The notes beneath the pieces were generated by a model. The model saw only the letters and a list, made by a program, of their open reading frames with translations. It was not told the origin of the DNA and did not search any database. 64,000 bases of DNA from Corynebacterium marinum DSM 44953. GTDB taxonomy: Bacteria; Actinomycetota; Actinomycetes; Mycobacteriales; Mycobacteriaceae. The stretch is from contig NZ_CP007790.1 of NCBI RefSeq assembly GCF_000835165.1, forward strand, positions 2,418,001 to 2,482,000, in the 5' to 3' direction. Both the position numbers and the translations under genes were made by a program. Shown here one piece after another: positions 16,601 to 25,342 of this stretch; position 1 is the first letter of the stretch; every line of letters starts with the position of its first letter.

Positions 16601-18468
16601 CGCAGGCGCTTCACGGCCTCCTCCACGGTCTGCGCGTTGACGACGGCGCGGGAGCGGCTGTGGTTGCGGCGGGCCAGGGAACGCGCCAGCGGCACCAGGT
16701 CGGTGTCGGGGCGCCCCTCGAGGAAGTCGGCGACGTCGGCGGCGGCCTGGCGGCGCCGGGAGGGCAGCAGGCCGGAGACCGGCAGCAGGACCGCATGCGG
16801 GTGCTCCGGGTCGACGAGCTGCGCCTCGACCGGCGTCTGCAGCTCCGGCTCGTAGTCCGCCGGGTCGAAGGAGCTGACCACCACGTGTGCGTTGGTGCCG
16901 CCGAAGCCGAAGCCGGAGACTCCGGCGACCTTGTGCCCGGAGTAACCGGGCCACTCGCGGGGGTCCTCGACGACCTCGAGCCGTTCCGCGTCGAAGTCGA
17001 TGTAGCGGTTGGGAGCGGCGAAGTGCAGGGAGGGCGGGATCACGCCGTGCTGCATGGCCTGGACGACCTTGATCAGGCCGGCTGCGCCCGCGGCGGACTC
17101 GGAGTGGCCGATGTTGGACTTGACCGAACCCAGCAGGGTCGGGTGCTTCGGGTCGCGGCCGTCGCCGAGCACGGCGCCGAGGGCGGTGGCCTCAATCGGG
17201 TCGCCCAGGATGGTGCCGGTGCCGTGTGCCTCGATGTAGTCCACCTCGGCGGGGTCGACGCCGGCGTCGTCGTAGGCGCGGCTGAGGACGTCGATCTGGG
17301 CGTCCGGGTTGGGGGCGGTCAGCCCGTTGGAGTGGCCGTCGGAGTTGACGGCGGACCCCTTGATGACGGCGAGGATCTCGTCGCCGTCGGCGATGGCGTC
17401 CTTGACGCGCTTGAGCACGACCACGCCGGCGGCGTCGGAGCGGATGAAACCGTCGGCGTCGTCGGAGAAGGCGTGGATGTGGCCCGTCGGGCTGAGCACG
17501 CCGAGCTCACCGAAGGCGGTGGTGACGAACGGGGAGGCGAGAATGTTCACGCCGCCGGCCACGGCGACATCCGAGTCGCCGTCCCGCAGCGAACGGACCG
17601 CCTGGTGGACCGCCACGAGCGAGGACGAGCACGCGGTGTCCACGCTCACGGACGGTCCGCGGAAGTCGAAGGCGTAGGAGATGCGGTTCGGGATGATCGA
17701 GCTGGCCGTGCCCGTCAGGGCGTAGGGGTGTGCTTCCGCGGGGTCGGCGGCGATGAGCATGCCGTAGTCGTTGTTCGAGGAACCCAGGAACACTCCGACG
17801 GGCGCGCCGCGCAGCGTGTTGGGCGCGAGGTGGGCGTTCTCGAGCGCCTCCCACGTGACCTCCAGCATGATCCGCTGCTGCGGGTCCATGTTGGCGGCCT
17901 CCAGGGGCGAGAGCCCGAAGAACTCCGCGTCGAAGCTGGCGAGATCGCTGAGGTATCCGCCGGTCAGGGGCTGCTCCGCCATCTTGGCGGACATGACCTC
18001 CTCCCCCGAGTACTCCGACCAGCGGCCGATCGGCAGCTCGCCGGTGCCGTCGCGGCCCTCGACGAGCATGGACCAGTACTCCTCCAGGGTGTCCGCGCCC
18101 GGGAACCGGCCGCCCATGCCGATGATGGCGATGTCGTGGGTCCCCGGGGTCTGCGAGGAGCCGCCGGCGTGGCGGGCGCGGGGGCGGGTGCGTTGGCGGG
18201 AGGCGGGCTCACCGTCGACGAGCCGCTGCGCCAGTGCCTGGATGGTGGGGTATTCGTAGGCGATGGTCGCGTCCAGCTGCACGCCCAGGAGGTTCTCCAG
18301 TGCGCCGGACAGGATGACCGCGTCGCGGGAGGAGAGGCCGAAGTTCTCCATGGGTTTGGTGTCGGTGATTTCCTCCGGGCTCAACCCGGACACCTGGACC
18401 ACCCAGTCGCGGAGCCACCCGCGGAGCTGCTCGACGGTCATCGTCGCGGGGGTGGGGCTCTCACTCAT
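13612..18468 (-). CDS. pks13: Polyketide synthase Pks13, mycolic acid condensase
   Basis: A 1618-residue type I polyketide synthase that joins two fatty acyl chains into the alpha-alkyl beta-keto mycolate precursor. Domains in order: N-terminal ACP (pantetheine Ser in FGLSSRDA, residue 46 or 47); ketosynthase (DTACSSS, Cys near 279; then EAHGTGT and KSNIGHSESA); acyltransferase (GMSMGEIAAA, Ser near 733); second ACP (DLGLDSLMGM, Ser near 1177); and thioesterase (GGWSFGGALA, Ser near 1420). The linkers are Ala/Glu rich. The start is the ATG at 18466-18468 with AAGGAAGA at 8 bases; a GTG/ATG extension upstream lacks homology. The order ACP-KS-AT-ACP-TE is diagnostic. Confidence 0.98.
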   Translation of the reverse strand: MSESPTPATMTVEQLRGWLRDWVVQVSGLSPEEITDTKPMENFGLSSRDAVILSGALENLLGVQLDATIAYEYPTIQALAQRLVDGEPASRQRTRPRARHAGGSSQTPGTHDIAIIGMGGRFPGADTLEEYWSMLVEGRDGTGELPIGRWSEYSGEEVMSAKMAEQPLTGGYLSDLASFDAEFFGLSPLEAANMDPQQRIMLEVTWEALENAHLAPNTLRGAPVGVFLGSSNNDYGMLIAADPAEAHPYALTGTASSIIPNRISYAFDFRGPSVSVDTACSSSLVAVHQAVRSLRDGDSDVAVAGGVNILASPFVTTAFGELGVLSPTGHIHAFSDDADGFIRSDAAGVVVLKRVKDAIADGDEILAVIKGSAVNSDGHSNGLTAPNPDAQIDVLSRAYDDAGVDPAEVDYIEAHGTGTILGDPIEATALGAVLGDGRDPKHPTLLGSVKSNIGHSESAAGAAGLIKVVQAMQHGVIPPSLHFAAPNRYIDFDAERLEVVEDPREWPGYSGHKVAGVSGFGFGGTNAHVVVSSFDPADYEPELQTPVEAQLVDPEHPHAVLLPVSGLLPSRRRQAAADVADFLEGRPDTDLVPLARSLARRNHSRSRAVVNAQTVEEAVKRLRQVADGKVSVGITAADSPSAAGPVFVYSGFGSQHRKMVKELVAASPMFRARLAELDERVQFESGWSILEIVADDEQTYDTETAQVAVTAIQIALTDLLAAFGAKPAAVMGMSMGEIAAAYAAGGLTAADAMQIACHRARLMGEGEKSLPEDQLGAMAVVELSTGQLTELNADEAFADIEPAVYAAPGMTTVGGPRDQVTALVEKLEGEGKFARLLNVKGAGHTSAVEPLLGELGFETAGITPQPLHTPLFSSVDRGVLHQPGETVHDTDYWLRMTRQAVYFQDATEAAFAHGHTMLVEIAPNPVGIMGMMNTAFSVGKPDAQLLFALKRKVGEVEALRDLLAKLYAAGAPVDFSLVYGPGEVLPAPHITWKHQRYWTNARPASHRPAELPGQRVTLPGGVVAFSTDANQVPSALALLERAAEAVQPGAQLVAAEEYAMLPATGEITTVVTRGVGGVTVTVHGVSGTGTTLLAEGFATSLKLGVPSALPGVQPLPETPAEAAAAADDAGDLDIEELRWDPASGETVEARLRAIVSESMGYDVDDLPGELPLIDLGLDSLMGMRIKNRVENDFQIPPLQVQALRDASVSDVVKIVEDAVAAQQNSGTPLLEPVVSAADVEEAEQDVRETPEPEQGESSQGVGVAPRDAAERMVFGTWATITGKAPAGVTTRLPEVDADVAERIAERLSERAGLEITAGQVTGVDTLEPLANIVREALETEVEGNIRVLRARPEGSAKPSVFMFHPAGGSSVVYQPLARRLPEDIPVYGVERLEGTLEERAAAYVDEIRGYSAGHPVVLGGWSFGGALAYEVAHQLKDTDVEVAYIALLDTAQPSEPIPDTMEETKARWERYSDFASRTYGLDFPVPFEILETAGEEAMLTMLEQFLATTDASEHGLAAGVLEHQRASFVDNRILDKLDFARWAEVDAPVLLFRSERMHDGAIELEPRYAHVDPDGGWSAIVDDLDIIQLKGDHLAVPDEPAIGVVGAHMARRIEQLDD

Positions 18469-18523
18469 GTGCGCGGTCTTCCTTTTCCATCTTTTGTCCA
18501 GCACAGTTTTTTCGTACGGGACG

Positions 18524-18551
18524 CTATCGCCTGTGTGGATCCCTTCGTTAC
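18524..18551 (-). promoter_or_regulatory. SigD-like promoter before pks13
   Basis: Reading leftwards, GTAACG (18551-18546) is followed after exactly 16 bases by CGATAG (18529-18524). This matches the GTAACG-N16-CGAT pattern reported for mycobacterial and corynebacterial SigD. The predicted start site is about 50 bases before the pks13 start codon. Confidence 0.6.
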
Positions 18552-18576
18552 ATTTGTCTGGTCGTTCCAGTCCGGG

Positions 18577-20439
18577 TCAGGCCTCGGACAGATACGCCTT
18601 CTGAATCACCCGGCGGGCGATTTTGCCGGCGGAGGAACGCTGGATCTCGTTCGGGCCGACGAAACGGATGTCTGCCGGGGTGACGCCGTGGGCGGCGGTG
18701 ACCGCGGCGCGGATCGCCTCGGCGGCGGCGGCGTCTCCGGCGGGATCTGCCTTCTCATCCCGCTCGATCACCAGGACGAGCTGCTCGGTGGACTCGGCGG
18801 AGTCCTCGCTCGTCACCGAGAACGCCGCCAGGGAGTCCGGGCGGACGTGGTCGGAGGCGTTCATCACGGTGAACTCGATGTCCTGCGGGTAATGGTTACG
18901 GCCGGCGATCACGATGAGGTCCTTGAGACGGCCGGTGATGTAGATTTCGCCGTCGACGATGGCCCCCAGGTCACCGGTGGCCAGCCAGCCGTCGTCGGAG
19001 ACACCTTCCACGCGGGACTCCGGCAGGCGCTCGCCGAGGGTGTTCCGGAAGGTTTCCGCGGTCTCGGCCTCGCGGCCCAGGTAGCCTGCGGCGAGGTTAT
19101 CGCCCTTGACCCAGAGCTCGCCGACCTGCCCGTCGGGCAGCTCGGCCTTCGTCTCCGGGTCGACGATGGTCAGGGCCTGCGGGCGGACGACCTGGCCGTT
19201 GGAGGCGAACGCCACGGCCAGCTCCGAGCCCTTCTCCACGAACTCCACGACGCCCTCCGCGAGCTTCTCGCGGTTGAAGTGGGAGATCAGCGGGCGCTCG
19301 GCGGTCTGCGGGGTGGTCACCAGCAGGGACGCCTCAGCCAGGCCGTAGGACGGGCGCAGGACGTTGGTGGCCAGTCCGTGCTGGCCGAAGGCCTCGGTGA
19401 AGGAGTTGAGGGCCTTCTCGGTGACCGGCTCGGAACCGATGATGATCCCGTCGATGGCGGAGAGGTCCAGGGTCTCCCCATCCTTGGGCTTGCCGTAACG
19501 GGCAGCGAGCTCGAGGGCGAAGTTCGGGATGACGGTGTAGATGGACACACCGTCATCGGAGTCGCGGCGGTTGAGCTGGTCGATCCAGCGCTTGGGCTGC
19601 TGGATGAAGTCCCGCGGGGCCATGATCTCGTTCGGCAGGCCCAGGATGGTGACGAACACCGCCAGGATGATGCCCATGTCATGGTGCAGCGGCAGCCAGG
19701 CCACCAGCCGCAGCGGCATCCGCAGGCGCGCGGCGGTGAAGATCTGCAGCACGTTGGTGAGGATGGAGCGGTTGGTCAGCTGCACGCCCGCCGGGGTCCG
19801 GGTGGAACCGGAGGTGTACTGCAGGAAAGCGGGCTGGTCGACCGGCATGGTGCTCGCCGAGGCCATGAGCTGCTGACCCTGCAGCGTCATCATCGGGTTC
19901 ATGTAGGACGACGCGAGGGTGTCCGGCAGGGAATCGACCGAGAGGATGCGGGGGCGCTCACGCGACGGAAGGTCCGCGAAATGCTCGCGCACCGCCGCCG
20001 CCGAGGCCGTGTTGGTGAGCACGAAGGTCGGCTCACAGTCGGCGAAGACGGCCTTGAGGTGGTCGGCGTGGCCGGGCTCGGAGGGGTCGTAGAGCGGGAC
20101 GGGGGTCATGCCCGCGTACAGCGCGCCGATGAATCCGAAGAGGTATTCCGGCGAGTTGTTCGCCAGGATGGCCACGCGGTCGCCGATCTTGCCCACCTGC
20201 TGCAGACGCGCCGCGACAGCCTTGATGCGGGTGTTGATCTCGGTGCGGGTGAAATCGACCGGGACACCTTCGCGGGATTCGGAGAAGTCCCAGAACCGCA
20301 GGCAGTGGCGCTCGCCCCCGCCGAGCTGCAGATCACCCTGGTACATCAGTTCGGCCAGGCCCGCCAGGGTCAGCTGCGGCGCAAGGACGATCTCGCCCTT
20401 GTCGTTGAAGAACTGGCTCATCGCCGCTTGAAGGTCCAT
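18577..20439 (-). CDS. fadD32: Long-chain fatty acyl-AMP ligase FadD32
   Basis: A 620-residue member of the ANL superfamily. It activates the meromycolate-type fatty acid as acyl-AMP and loads it onto the N-terminal ACP of Pks13. Visible motifs are FLQYTSGSTRTPAGVQLTNRS (P-loop), MTPVPLYDPSEPGHADHLK, the A8-like DGWLATGDLGAIVDGE, and a C-terminal IVIAGRNHYPQDIE loop. The start ATG at 20437-20439 has AAGGAG 4 bases upstream and begins MDLQAAMSQFFNDKGEIVL. The longer upstream frame would run through the promoter region. It is followed by pks13 after 108 bases, which contain a separate promoter. Confidence 0.97.
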   Translation of the reverse strand: MDLQAAMSQFFNDKGEIVLAPQLTLAGLAELMYQGDLQLGGGERHCLRFWDFSESREGVPVDFTRTEINTRIKAVAARLQQVGKIGDRVAILANNSPEYLFGFIGALYAGMTPVPLYDPSEPGHADHLKAVFADCEPTFVLTNTASAAAVREHFADLPSRERPRILSVDSLPDTLASSYMNPMMTLQGQQLMASASTMPVDQPAFLQYTSGSTRTPAGVQLTNRSILTNVLQIFTAARLRMPLRLVAWLPLHHDMGIILAVFVTILGLPNEIMAPRDFIQQPKRWIDQLNRRDSDDGVSIYTVIPNFALELAARYGKPKDGETLDLSAIDGIIIGSEPVTEKALNSFTEAFGQHGLATNVLRPSYGLAEASLLVTTPQTAERPLISHFNREKLAEGVVEFVEKGSELAVAFASNGQVVRPQALTIVDPETKAELPDGQVGELWVKGDNLAAGYLGREAETAETFRNTLGERLPESRVEGVSDDGWLATGDLGAIVDGEIYITGRLKDLIVIAGRNHYPQDIEFTVMNASDHVRPDSLAAFSVTSEDSAESTEQLVLVIERDEKADPAGDAAAAEAIRAAVTAAHGVTPADIRFVGPNEIQRSSAGKIARRVIQKAYLSEA

Positions 20440-20540
20440 GCTTCTCCTTGTCGAATTCCCGCTGGCGGGACGATACGTGTGTTTATTGTGCCAACCTAAC
20501 AGAGCAGACACCCGTCCTGTTAGTCCCCGGCCGAGATCCA

Positions 20541-20548
20541 TTCGTTAC
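20541..20548 (-). promoter_or_regulatory. GTAACGAA motif upstream of fadD32
   Basis: This is the same 8-mer (TTCGTTAC on the plus strand) that lies before pks13 and cmt2, placed about 100 bases before the fadD32 start. The position 16 bases on reads GGACTA, not CGAT, so it is only a weak SigD-like site. Confidence 0.3.
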
Positions 20549-20577
20549 AAAACGGAGCGTAGCCGCCGTTACCCCCG

Positions 20578-21492
20578 TCACTGGTTGATGAGGCCGCTGG
20601 CCCACTCCACCACCCACGCGTTCGCGGTGGTGCCGGGGATGACCTCGGGGTTGCTGGCGTAGAGCGCGTGCACTCCGTTGGCGGAGGCGAGCTCCAGCGC
20701 CCGGTCCAGGGCGTTGCCTACGTCCCGGGGTGCGTCGCAGATACTGTCGTTGGGTGCGCAGATGTCGAAGGTGCGGTCCTGGAGTTCCCCGAAGCCGCCC
20801 ACGCGGCCTCCGCGCATGGTGGCGCCGGGGACAACCGGCTGGACGAGCAGGTTGAGCGGCTGAAGGGCAACCTCCGCGCCGACTCCGTCGACGTACGTGC
20901 CGGGGTTCTGGCCCACACCAGGTTCCCGGCGGCCGTCCGCGATCAGGGCGACACCCCTGATGCGGTCGGCCGGGATGACACCGGCGCCCTGCCCGATCTG
21001 GCTGGCCACGTCGCCGAGGATGACGGCGCCCTGCGAGAAACCGGCGAGAACATACTCCGTGCGGGGGCACTGCTCGTGCATGGTGACCAGTTCGGTCTCC
21101 AGGACGGCCTGCCCCTCCTGCCGGGATTCGTCGTAGGTCATCTCCTGCTGCGAGTTGATGGAGCGGAACTGCGCGGTGTACGGCAGCGTCCATACTTTAA
21201 CGTCGTCGGGGTTGAAACGCTCCTGCAGCGGCCGGGTGATCGACAACATGAAGCTGTATTCGTTGGCCGTCGGGTTGAAGGGGTCGTCTCCGGGGGCAGA
21301 TTCCCAGGTGCCCGGAGCGGCGATGATCTCGACATCCGGGCACCATTCGGGCTGGAGCAGTTCCGTCGGCTCCGGCAGCCCGGGCGGCAGGGGGATATCC
21401 CCGCTGTCCCCCGAGCGCAGGAAGCGGAACGTGCCGACGCCGATGAGGAGCACCAGGATCAACACCGACAGAATGGTCAACAGCTTACGCAT
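20578..21492 (-). CDS. Cutinase-family membrane-anchored esterase (Culp6-like)
   Basis: A 304-residue protein with one N-terminal membrane segment (residues about 4-24) and no lipobox. The cutinase fold follows: CPDVEIIAAPGTWES near the start, the nucleophile elbow GFSQGAVILGD, then a late Asp (FDICAPNDSICDAP) and His (NGVHALYA) that complete a triad. Paired cysteines fit the family. In mycolata such proteins sit next to fadD32 and pks13 and act in the envelope, where lipase or thioesterase activity has been reported. It is 138 bases upstream of the fadD32 start in the same direction, and 20 bases downstream of the lipoprotein gene. Confidence 0.9.
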   Translation of the reverse strand: MRKLLTILSVLILVLLIGVGTFRFLRSGDSGDIPLPPGLPEPTELLQPEWCPDVEIIAAPGTWESAPGDDPFNPTANEYSFMLSITRPLQERFNPDDVKVWTLPYTAQFRSINSQQEMTYDESRQEGQAVLETELVTMHEQCPRTEYVLAGFSQGAVILGDVASQIGQGAGVIPADRIRGVALIADGRREPGVGQNPGTYVDGVGAEVALQPLNLLVQPVVPGATMRGGRVGGFGELQDRTFDICAPNDSICDAPRDVGNALDRALELASANGVHALYASNPEVIPGTTANAWVVEWASGLINQ

Positions 21493-21512
21493 GTGTCAGG
21501 TCTCAGTTTCCG

Positions 21513-22022
21513 CTAGCAGTAGGTGTTCTTCGCGGCGGATTCGATGAGCGCCGCCACCTCGTCGACGGTCTTGTCCGTCCGGCCCTGTTCCACGAGCTGG
21601 CCGGCCACGGCCGGCAGGGTCGCCGCGGTGAGGGCGTTGCCGCCGTCACCACACACGGTCGCGGCAGTGCCGATGAGCTGATCCTCGACCCCGTCGATGT
21701 CGATGCCCTCGTCCGAGAGGTCACCGAGGAAGGCGACATCCTCCGGTGAACGCGGAACCTCCTGCGGGGGGATCTCGTCGACTTCACGGGCGCCCTGATC
21801 CTGCGGCTGCGGGTCGGCGGGCCGTACGGGGGTGCGCTGCGTCGTCGTTGTTTCTTCGCTTTCCGACGCGGCCGCGGATGTCGTCTTCGGGGCACGTTCG
21901 AGCGGAGCCACCGAGGTGGCCGTGGCGGGCTCATCCTCGACCGTGGCGCCGCCGCAGGCGGTGAGGGTGAGTACGCCCGCCAACGCGGCGGCGAGCAACC
22001 CGGTCTTCGCCGGAATTCGCAT
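21513..22022 (-). CDS. Secreted lipoprotein with DUF732-like domain
   Basis: A 169-residue exported lipoprotein. The signal peptide ends in a lipobox, LTACG, near residue 23. A low-complexity Thr/Ser/Glu/Pro linker follows (about 30-85). The C-terminal domain (about 95-169; DVAFLGDLSDEGIDID, ATVCGDGG, final Cys) matches the DUF732 pattern of small mycobacterial secreted proteins, with two cysteines likely bridged. The ATG is 2 bases beyond the cmt1 stop and has GGAGGAG about 10 bases upstream. The function is unknown; it travels with the mycolyltransferase genes, so an envelope role is likely. Confidence 0.85.
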   Translation of the reverse strand: MRIPAKTGLLAAALAGVLTLTACGGATVEDEPATATSVAPLERAPKTTSAAASESEETTTTQRTPVRPADPQPQDQGAREVDEIPPQEVPRSPEDVAFLGDLSDEGIDIDGVEDQLIGTAATVCGDGGNALTAATLPAVAGQLVEQGRTDKTVDEVAALIESAAKNTYC

Positions 22023-22024
22023 GA

Positions 22025-23947
22025 TTAGTTCCGCTCCTCCTGGATTCGGCCGTTGACTTCGCTGATGGCGCCGTTCTCGAAGCGGACGGTTTCGCCGCCG
22101 GCCGGGATGGTGGTCTGGTCGGCGGTGGGCCAGCCGAACTCGCCCTGCTCCCAGCCCTTGGTGCCCCAGTGGTCGAAGATGGCGCCGTCCTTGATCATGC
22201 GGGCACCCGTGACCGGGGACCAGTAGATGTTGCCGTTCTCGAACTCCTGGTAGGCGCCGCCGCGGATGAGCCGCTCGTCGGAGGTGGGCAGGCCCAGCGC
22301 GGAGTTCGCGGTGTCGAGCGCGCCGTACTTCTTGGCGATCTCGCCCTTGACCCAGTGAGTCTGTCCGTCGGCGTCCACCGTGATGAAGCCGTTCTGGAAC
22401 TGCTGGATCTGGCCGCCGGCGGCGTCGATCGGCGCGGCGACCGGGTAGCCCAGCTCGCTGCGCTCCCAGCCGAGGGAACCCCACTTCTCGAAGATCGGGG
22501 CCGGAATCTCGTAGGCGCGGGTGGCCGGGGTCCAGTAGATGGAGCCGTTCTCGAAGTGGACGTAGCGGCCGACGCCGTCCGGGGTGACCTGCTCGCTGGT
22601 TTTCGGGAAGCCGAGCCAGCCGGAAGGGCCGCCGATGTGGTGGTAGCGGGCGTTGATCGCGCCGACGAGGGCATGGGCGCCGGTGTCCGGGGACCAGTAG
22701 GCGACGCCGCTGCGGAAGTCCTGGCGAACGCCGTCCTCGACGGCGTACTCGTCGTTCACACAGGAGCCGATGACGCCGGACTTCGTGGCCTCGGCGATCG
22801 CCCCGATGGCGATGCAGTCGGCGCCGCGGTCGGTCTCGGACAGGCCCAGGGCATTGGCGATCTCCGTCCACGACTGGGCCATCTCGAACTGCCAGTAGGG
22901 CCAGGCGTGGACGCCGGACGGGCGGAAGTGGACGGTCGGCTCGATCCCCGCGGCGCGGGCGCGGTCGACGAAGGTCTGGGAGGTCATGCGGGAGAGGATC
23001 TCCAGGCTGATGCCGGCGGCGTTGGCGGGGCCGGTGGCCACGGAGTTGGCTTCGCCGAAGTCATCGCGGCCGGAACCGGCGGAGACGTAGACCTTCATGT
23101 CCTTGAGCGCCTCGATGCCCAGCTTCGGGTCGTGGTCGACCCAGCCCTGGCTGCCTGGCGCACCCCACATGGCACGGCCGTCGTATCCGCCGGCGTCGGT
23201 CTGCGCGGCGAGGATCGCCTCCGGCATGCCCGGCGAGGTGGTGTCCAGGTAGCCGGAGAAGGAGCCGACGAACTCGAACATGTGCGGGTGGCGCTGCGCG
23301 AGGTTCATCGCGGCGGTGCCGCCCATGGACAGGCCGAAGATGGCGCGTTTCTTGCTGGAGCGGAAACCGTTGTCGAGGACGGGGACCAGCTCCTTCATGA
23401 GGAACGACTCCCACTTGTAGTGCTTGCCGTTGTTCGGCTCCTGCCAGTCCGCGTAGAAGGAGGACTCGCCGCCGACGGGGAGGATCACGTTGACGTTCTT
23501 GTCGGCGTAGAACTGCTCGATGTTGGTCTCGATAGTCCAGCCGCTGTCGTCCTCACGGGCGCGGAGGCCGTCCATGGCCCACACCTCCGGGAAGGTGCGG
23601 TCCTTGTCCAGGTGCCAGTCGCGGGCGAGCAGCATCTGCACCTGGATCAGCTCGTCCGGCATTGCCGCGGACTGGATGAACAGGGCGATGCGGCGGTTGG
23701 TGATCCACTCGATGCGCTGGACATCGACGCCCTCCGGCAGCCCCTGGACATCCGGGTACTCCGTGGAGACGGGGGTGCGCTGCGGCGGGTCGGAGGGGCG
23801 GATCGAATCGGAGAGGCTGCTGCCGGAGGAGATCTGGGCGGGGGCCGCCGGCGCCATGGAGATGCCGAGGGCCACGGTCGTCGGGAGGACGGCGGCGGCG
23901 AGCCAGGTTCGGCGGCGCTGCGGGGAACGGGATGCGGTGTCGCGCAT
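22025..23947 (-). CDS. cmt1: Trehalose mycolyltransferase with C-terminal LGFP repeats (Cmt1/Cop1-like)
   Basis: A 640-residue secreted protein. The signal sequence (residues 1-38, RRRTWLAAAVLPTTVALG) ends near PAQ. The antigen-85 type alpha/beta hydrolase domain (about 60-350) has GLSMGGTAAMN with the nucleophile Ser near residue 207, and a C-terminal HAWPYWQFEM His. It transfers mycoloyl groups from trehalose monomycolate to trehalose or arabinogalactan. From about 380 to 625 there are repeated LGFP modules (SGWLGFPKTSEQ, ALGLPTSDE, GEFGWPTADQ), thought to bind the wall. This LGFP-bearing form is characteristic of the corynebacterial PS1/Cop1 protein. Cmt2, 322 bases upstream on the same strand, lacks the repeats. 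Confidence 0.92.
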   Translation of the reverse strand: MRDTASRSPQRRRTWLAAAVLPTTVALGISMAPAAPAQISSGSSLSDSIRPSDPPQRTPVSTEYPDVQGLPEGVDVQRIEWITNRRIALFIQSAAMPDELIQVQMLLARDWHLDKDRTFPEVWAMDGLRAREDDSGWTIETNIEQFYADKNVNVILPVGGESSFYADWQEPNNGKHYKWESFLMKELVPVLDNGFRSSKKRAIFGLSMGGTAAMNLAQRHPHMFEFVGSFSGYLDTTSPGMPEAILAAQTDAGGYDGRAMWGAPGSQGWVDHDPKLGIEALKDMKVYVSAGSGRDDFGEANSVATGPANAAGISLEILSRMTSQTFVDRARAAGIEPTVHFRPSGVHAWPYWQFEMAQSWTEIANALGLSETDRGADCIAIGAIAEATKSGVIGSCVNDEYAVEDGVRQDFRSGVAYWSPDTGAHALVGAINARYHHIGGPSGWLGFPKTSEQVTPDGVGRYVHFENGSIYWTPATRAYEIPAPIFEKWGSLGWERSELGYPVAAPIDAAGGQIQQFQNGFITVDADGQTHWVKGEIAKKYGALDTANSALGLPTSDERLIRGGAYQEFENGNIYWSPVTGARMIKDGAIFDHWGTKGWEQGEFGWPTADQTTIPAGGETVRFENGAISEVNGRIQEERN

Positions 23948-24269
23948 GGGATCTGTCCTTGTTTGCTGCTCGAGGATGTGGGTGCAGGCGGGGACGGGGG
24001 CCGGAAGGGGCCGCCACCGTCCGGGGGTTCCCCTCCCCCGGACAATGCGCGTATCGACGCCCGCTTCCGTCCCGACGTCTCCCGTCGGCGGAATGTCTGT
24101 TGAGTTGTCTCACCGGAGGCGAAGGATGTGGGTCCCAGCCGTGGTCGAAGACAAGTTTAAGTTGTACTTGAGAGTTTAGGGTAGGCCACGCCGATAGGGG
24201 GCGGAAGAAAAATGACCCCCGGAAGGCGGTGTGCCGCCCTCCGGAGGTGCCCGTCCCACAGGACTGCGG
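23948..24269. other. 322-base intergenic region between cmt2 and cmt1
   Basis: Contains the cmt2 terminator (24219-24244) and the promoter region of cmt1. An AT-richer patch at 24155-24180 could hold the cmt1 promoter. I saw no GTAACG box here, in contrast to cmt2 and pks13. Confidence 0.5.
24219..24244 (-). terminator. Rho-independent terminator after cmt2
   Basis: An 11-bp stem with one mismatch (CCGGAAGGCGG / CCGCCCTCCGG) and a TGTG loop is followed, reading leftwards, by a T-rich tract (TTTTTCTT). It lies 25 bases after the cmt2 stop codon. Confidence 0.75.
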
Positions 24270-25298
24270 CTACCAGGCGTTCATGACGTCCAGGACGCGG
24301 CCCTTGGTCTTGTACAGCTGGCTGCCGAACTGGTTCCAGTTGTGGATGCCCGTCAGCGGGTAGTCGGTGGTGACGTTGACGCCGGTGGCCAGGGCCTTGC
24401 CCTCGAACAGGCGGGTGGACACGCGCGCCAGCATCTCGAGCGGGGTGGCGGAGAGCTTGAGGTTCACCGGGTAGTTGGCGTCCTCCGGGCCCCACAGGCC
24501 GGTGGCCGCGGAGATGTAGACGTCCTTGCCGCGCAGGCCGTCCATGTTGAGGAAGGGATCGTTCTCGAAACGGCGCGGGCTGACCATCGAGCCGTACATG
24601 GCGTTGATGTTGAAGCCGCCGGCGTCGAGGAGCGCGACGCGCATCATCGTCTGCATGCCCGGCATCGTGGTGGACAGGTACCCGGACCAGGACAGCGCCT
24701 GTCGGAACTGGCCGGGATGCTTGGCGGCGAGGTTGAGCGCGGCGGTGCCGCCCATCGACAGCCCCGCGATGGAGTTGTTGTCCGGCGCCACGCCGAAGTT
24801 CTGCGCCAGGTAGGCCGGCAGTTCAGAGGTGAGGAAGGTCTCCCACTGGTAGGTGACCGGGTTGTTGAGGTCGTAGGTGGCCGGCTGCTCCCAGTCCGCG
24901 TAGAAGGAGCCCGCGCCGCCGATCGGCATCACGAGGGTGATGTTGGAGTCGTTGTACACCGCCGGGGCGTTGACGTCCACGGTCCAGGCGTTCGCGTTGT
25001 TGGTGGCGCGGAGGCCGTCGAGCAGGTAGAAACCCGCGTTGCCGCCGCGGGCGGCGGGCTGGATCTGGACGCCGATGTTGGCCCCGGTCGACGGGGACCA
25101 GACGTCGCAGCGCTGGACCCAGTGCGCGACCGGGTCCCAGTCGCAGGATCCGGTCGAGTCCGGTCGCAGCCAGCCGCGGTTGTCGGCGTTCGCGACGCCG
25201 GCACCGACGGACACCATGAGGGCGAGTGCGGTGGCGAAGGCGGTGAGCGCCGCGAGGGCTGTTCGGCTCACGCGACGGGCTCCGGTTAGATGGGACAT
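24270..25298 (-). CDS. cmt2: Trehalose mycolyltransferase (Cmt2/antigen 85-like)
   Basis: A 342-residue secreted mycolyltransferase. The signal peptide (RTALAALTAFATALALMVSV) ends near GVANADN. The hydrolase domain has GLSMGGTAALNLAAKHPGQF with Ser near residue 179, IGGAGSFYADWEQP, and a final HNWNQFGSQL His. It is smaller than the neighbouring cmt1 product because it has no LGFP repeats. The start is the ATG at 25296-25298 with GAGGAGA 5 bases away; upstream codons fall in the promoter. It transfers mycolates onto arabinogalactan or trehalose in the outer envelope. Confidence 0.93.
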   Translation of the reverse strand: MSHLTGARRVSRTALAALTAFATALALMVSVGAGVANADNRGWLRPDSTGSCDWDPVAHWVQRCDVWSPSTGANIGVQIQPAARGGNAGFYLLDGLRATNNANAWTVDVNAPAVYNDSNITLVMPIGGAGSFYADWEQPATYDLNNPVTYQWETFLTSELPAYLAQNFGVAPDNNSIAGLSMGGTAALNLAAKHPGQFRQALSWSGYLSTTMPGMQTMMRVALLDAGGFNINAMYGSMVSPRRFENDPFLNMDGLRGKDVYISAATGLWGPEDANYPVNLKLSATPLEMLARVSTRLFEGKALATGVNVTTDYPLTGIHNWNQFGSQLYKTKGRVLDVMNAW

Positions 25299-25342
25299 GA
25301 TTCTCCTCGGCTGGGCGTTGTGCAGTTGTGGCGCTGTGGGGT

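Noticed and set aside
13624..20499. A 2291-codon open frame on the plus strand opposite pks13 and fadD32
   Set aside because: It is antisense to well-recognised pks13 and fadD32 domains and has low-complexity Val/Gly/Asp/Arg composition, a common effect of high GC in the opposite frame.
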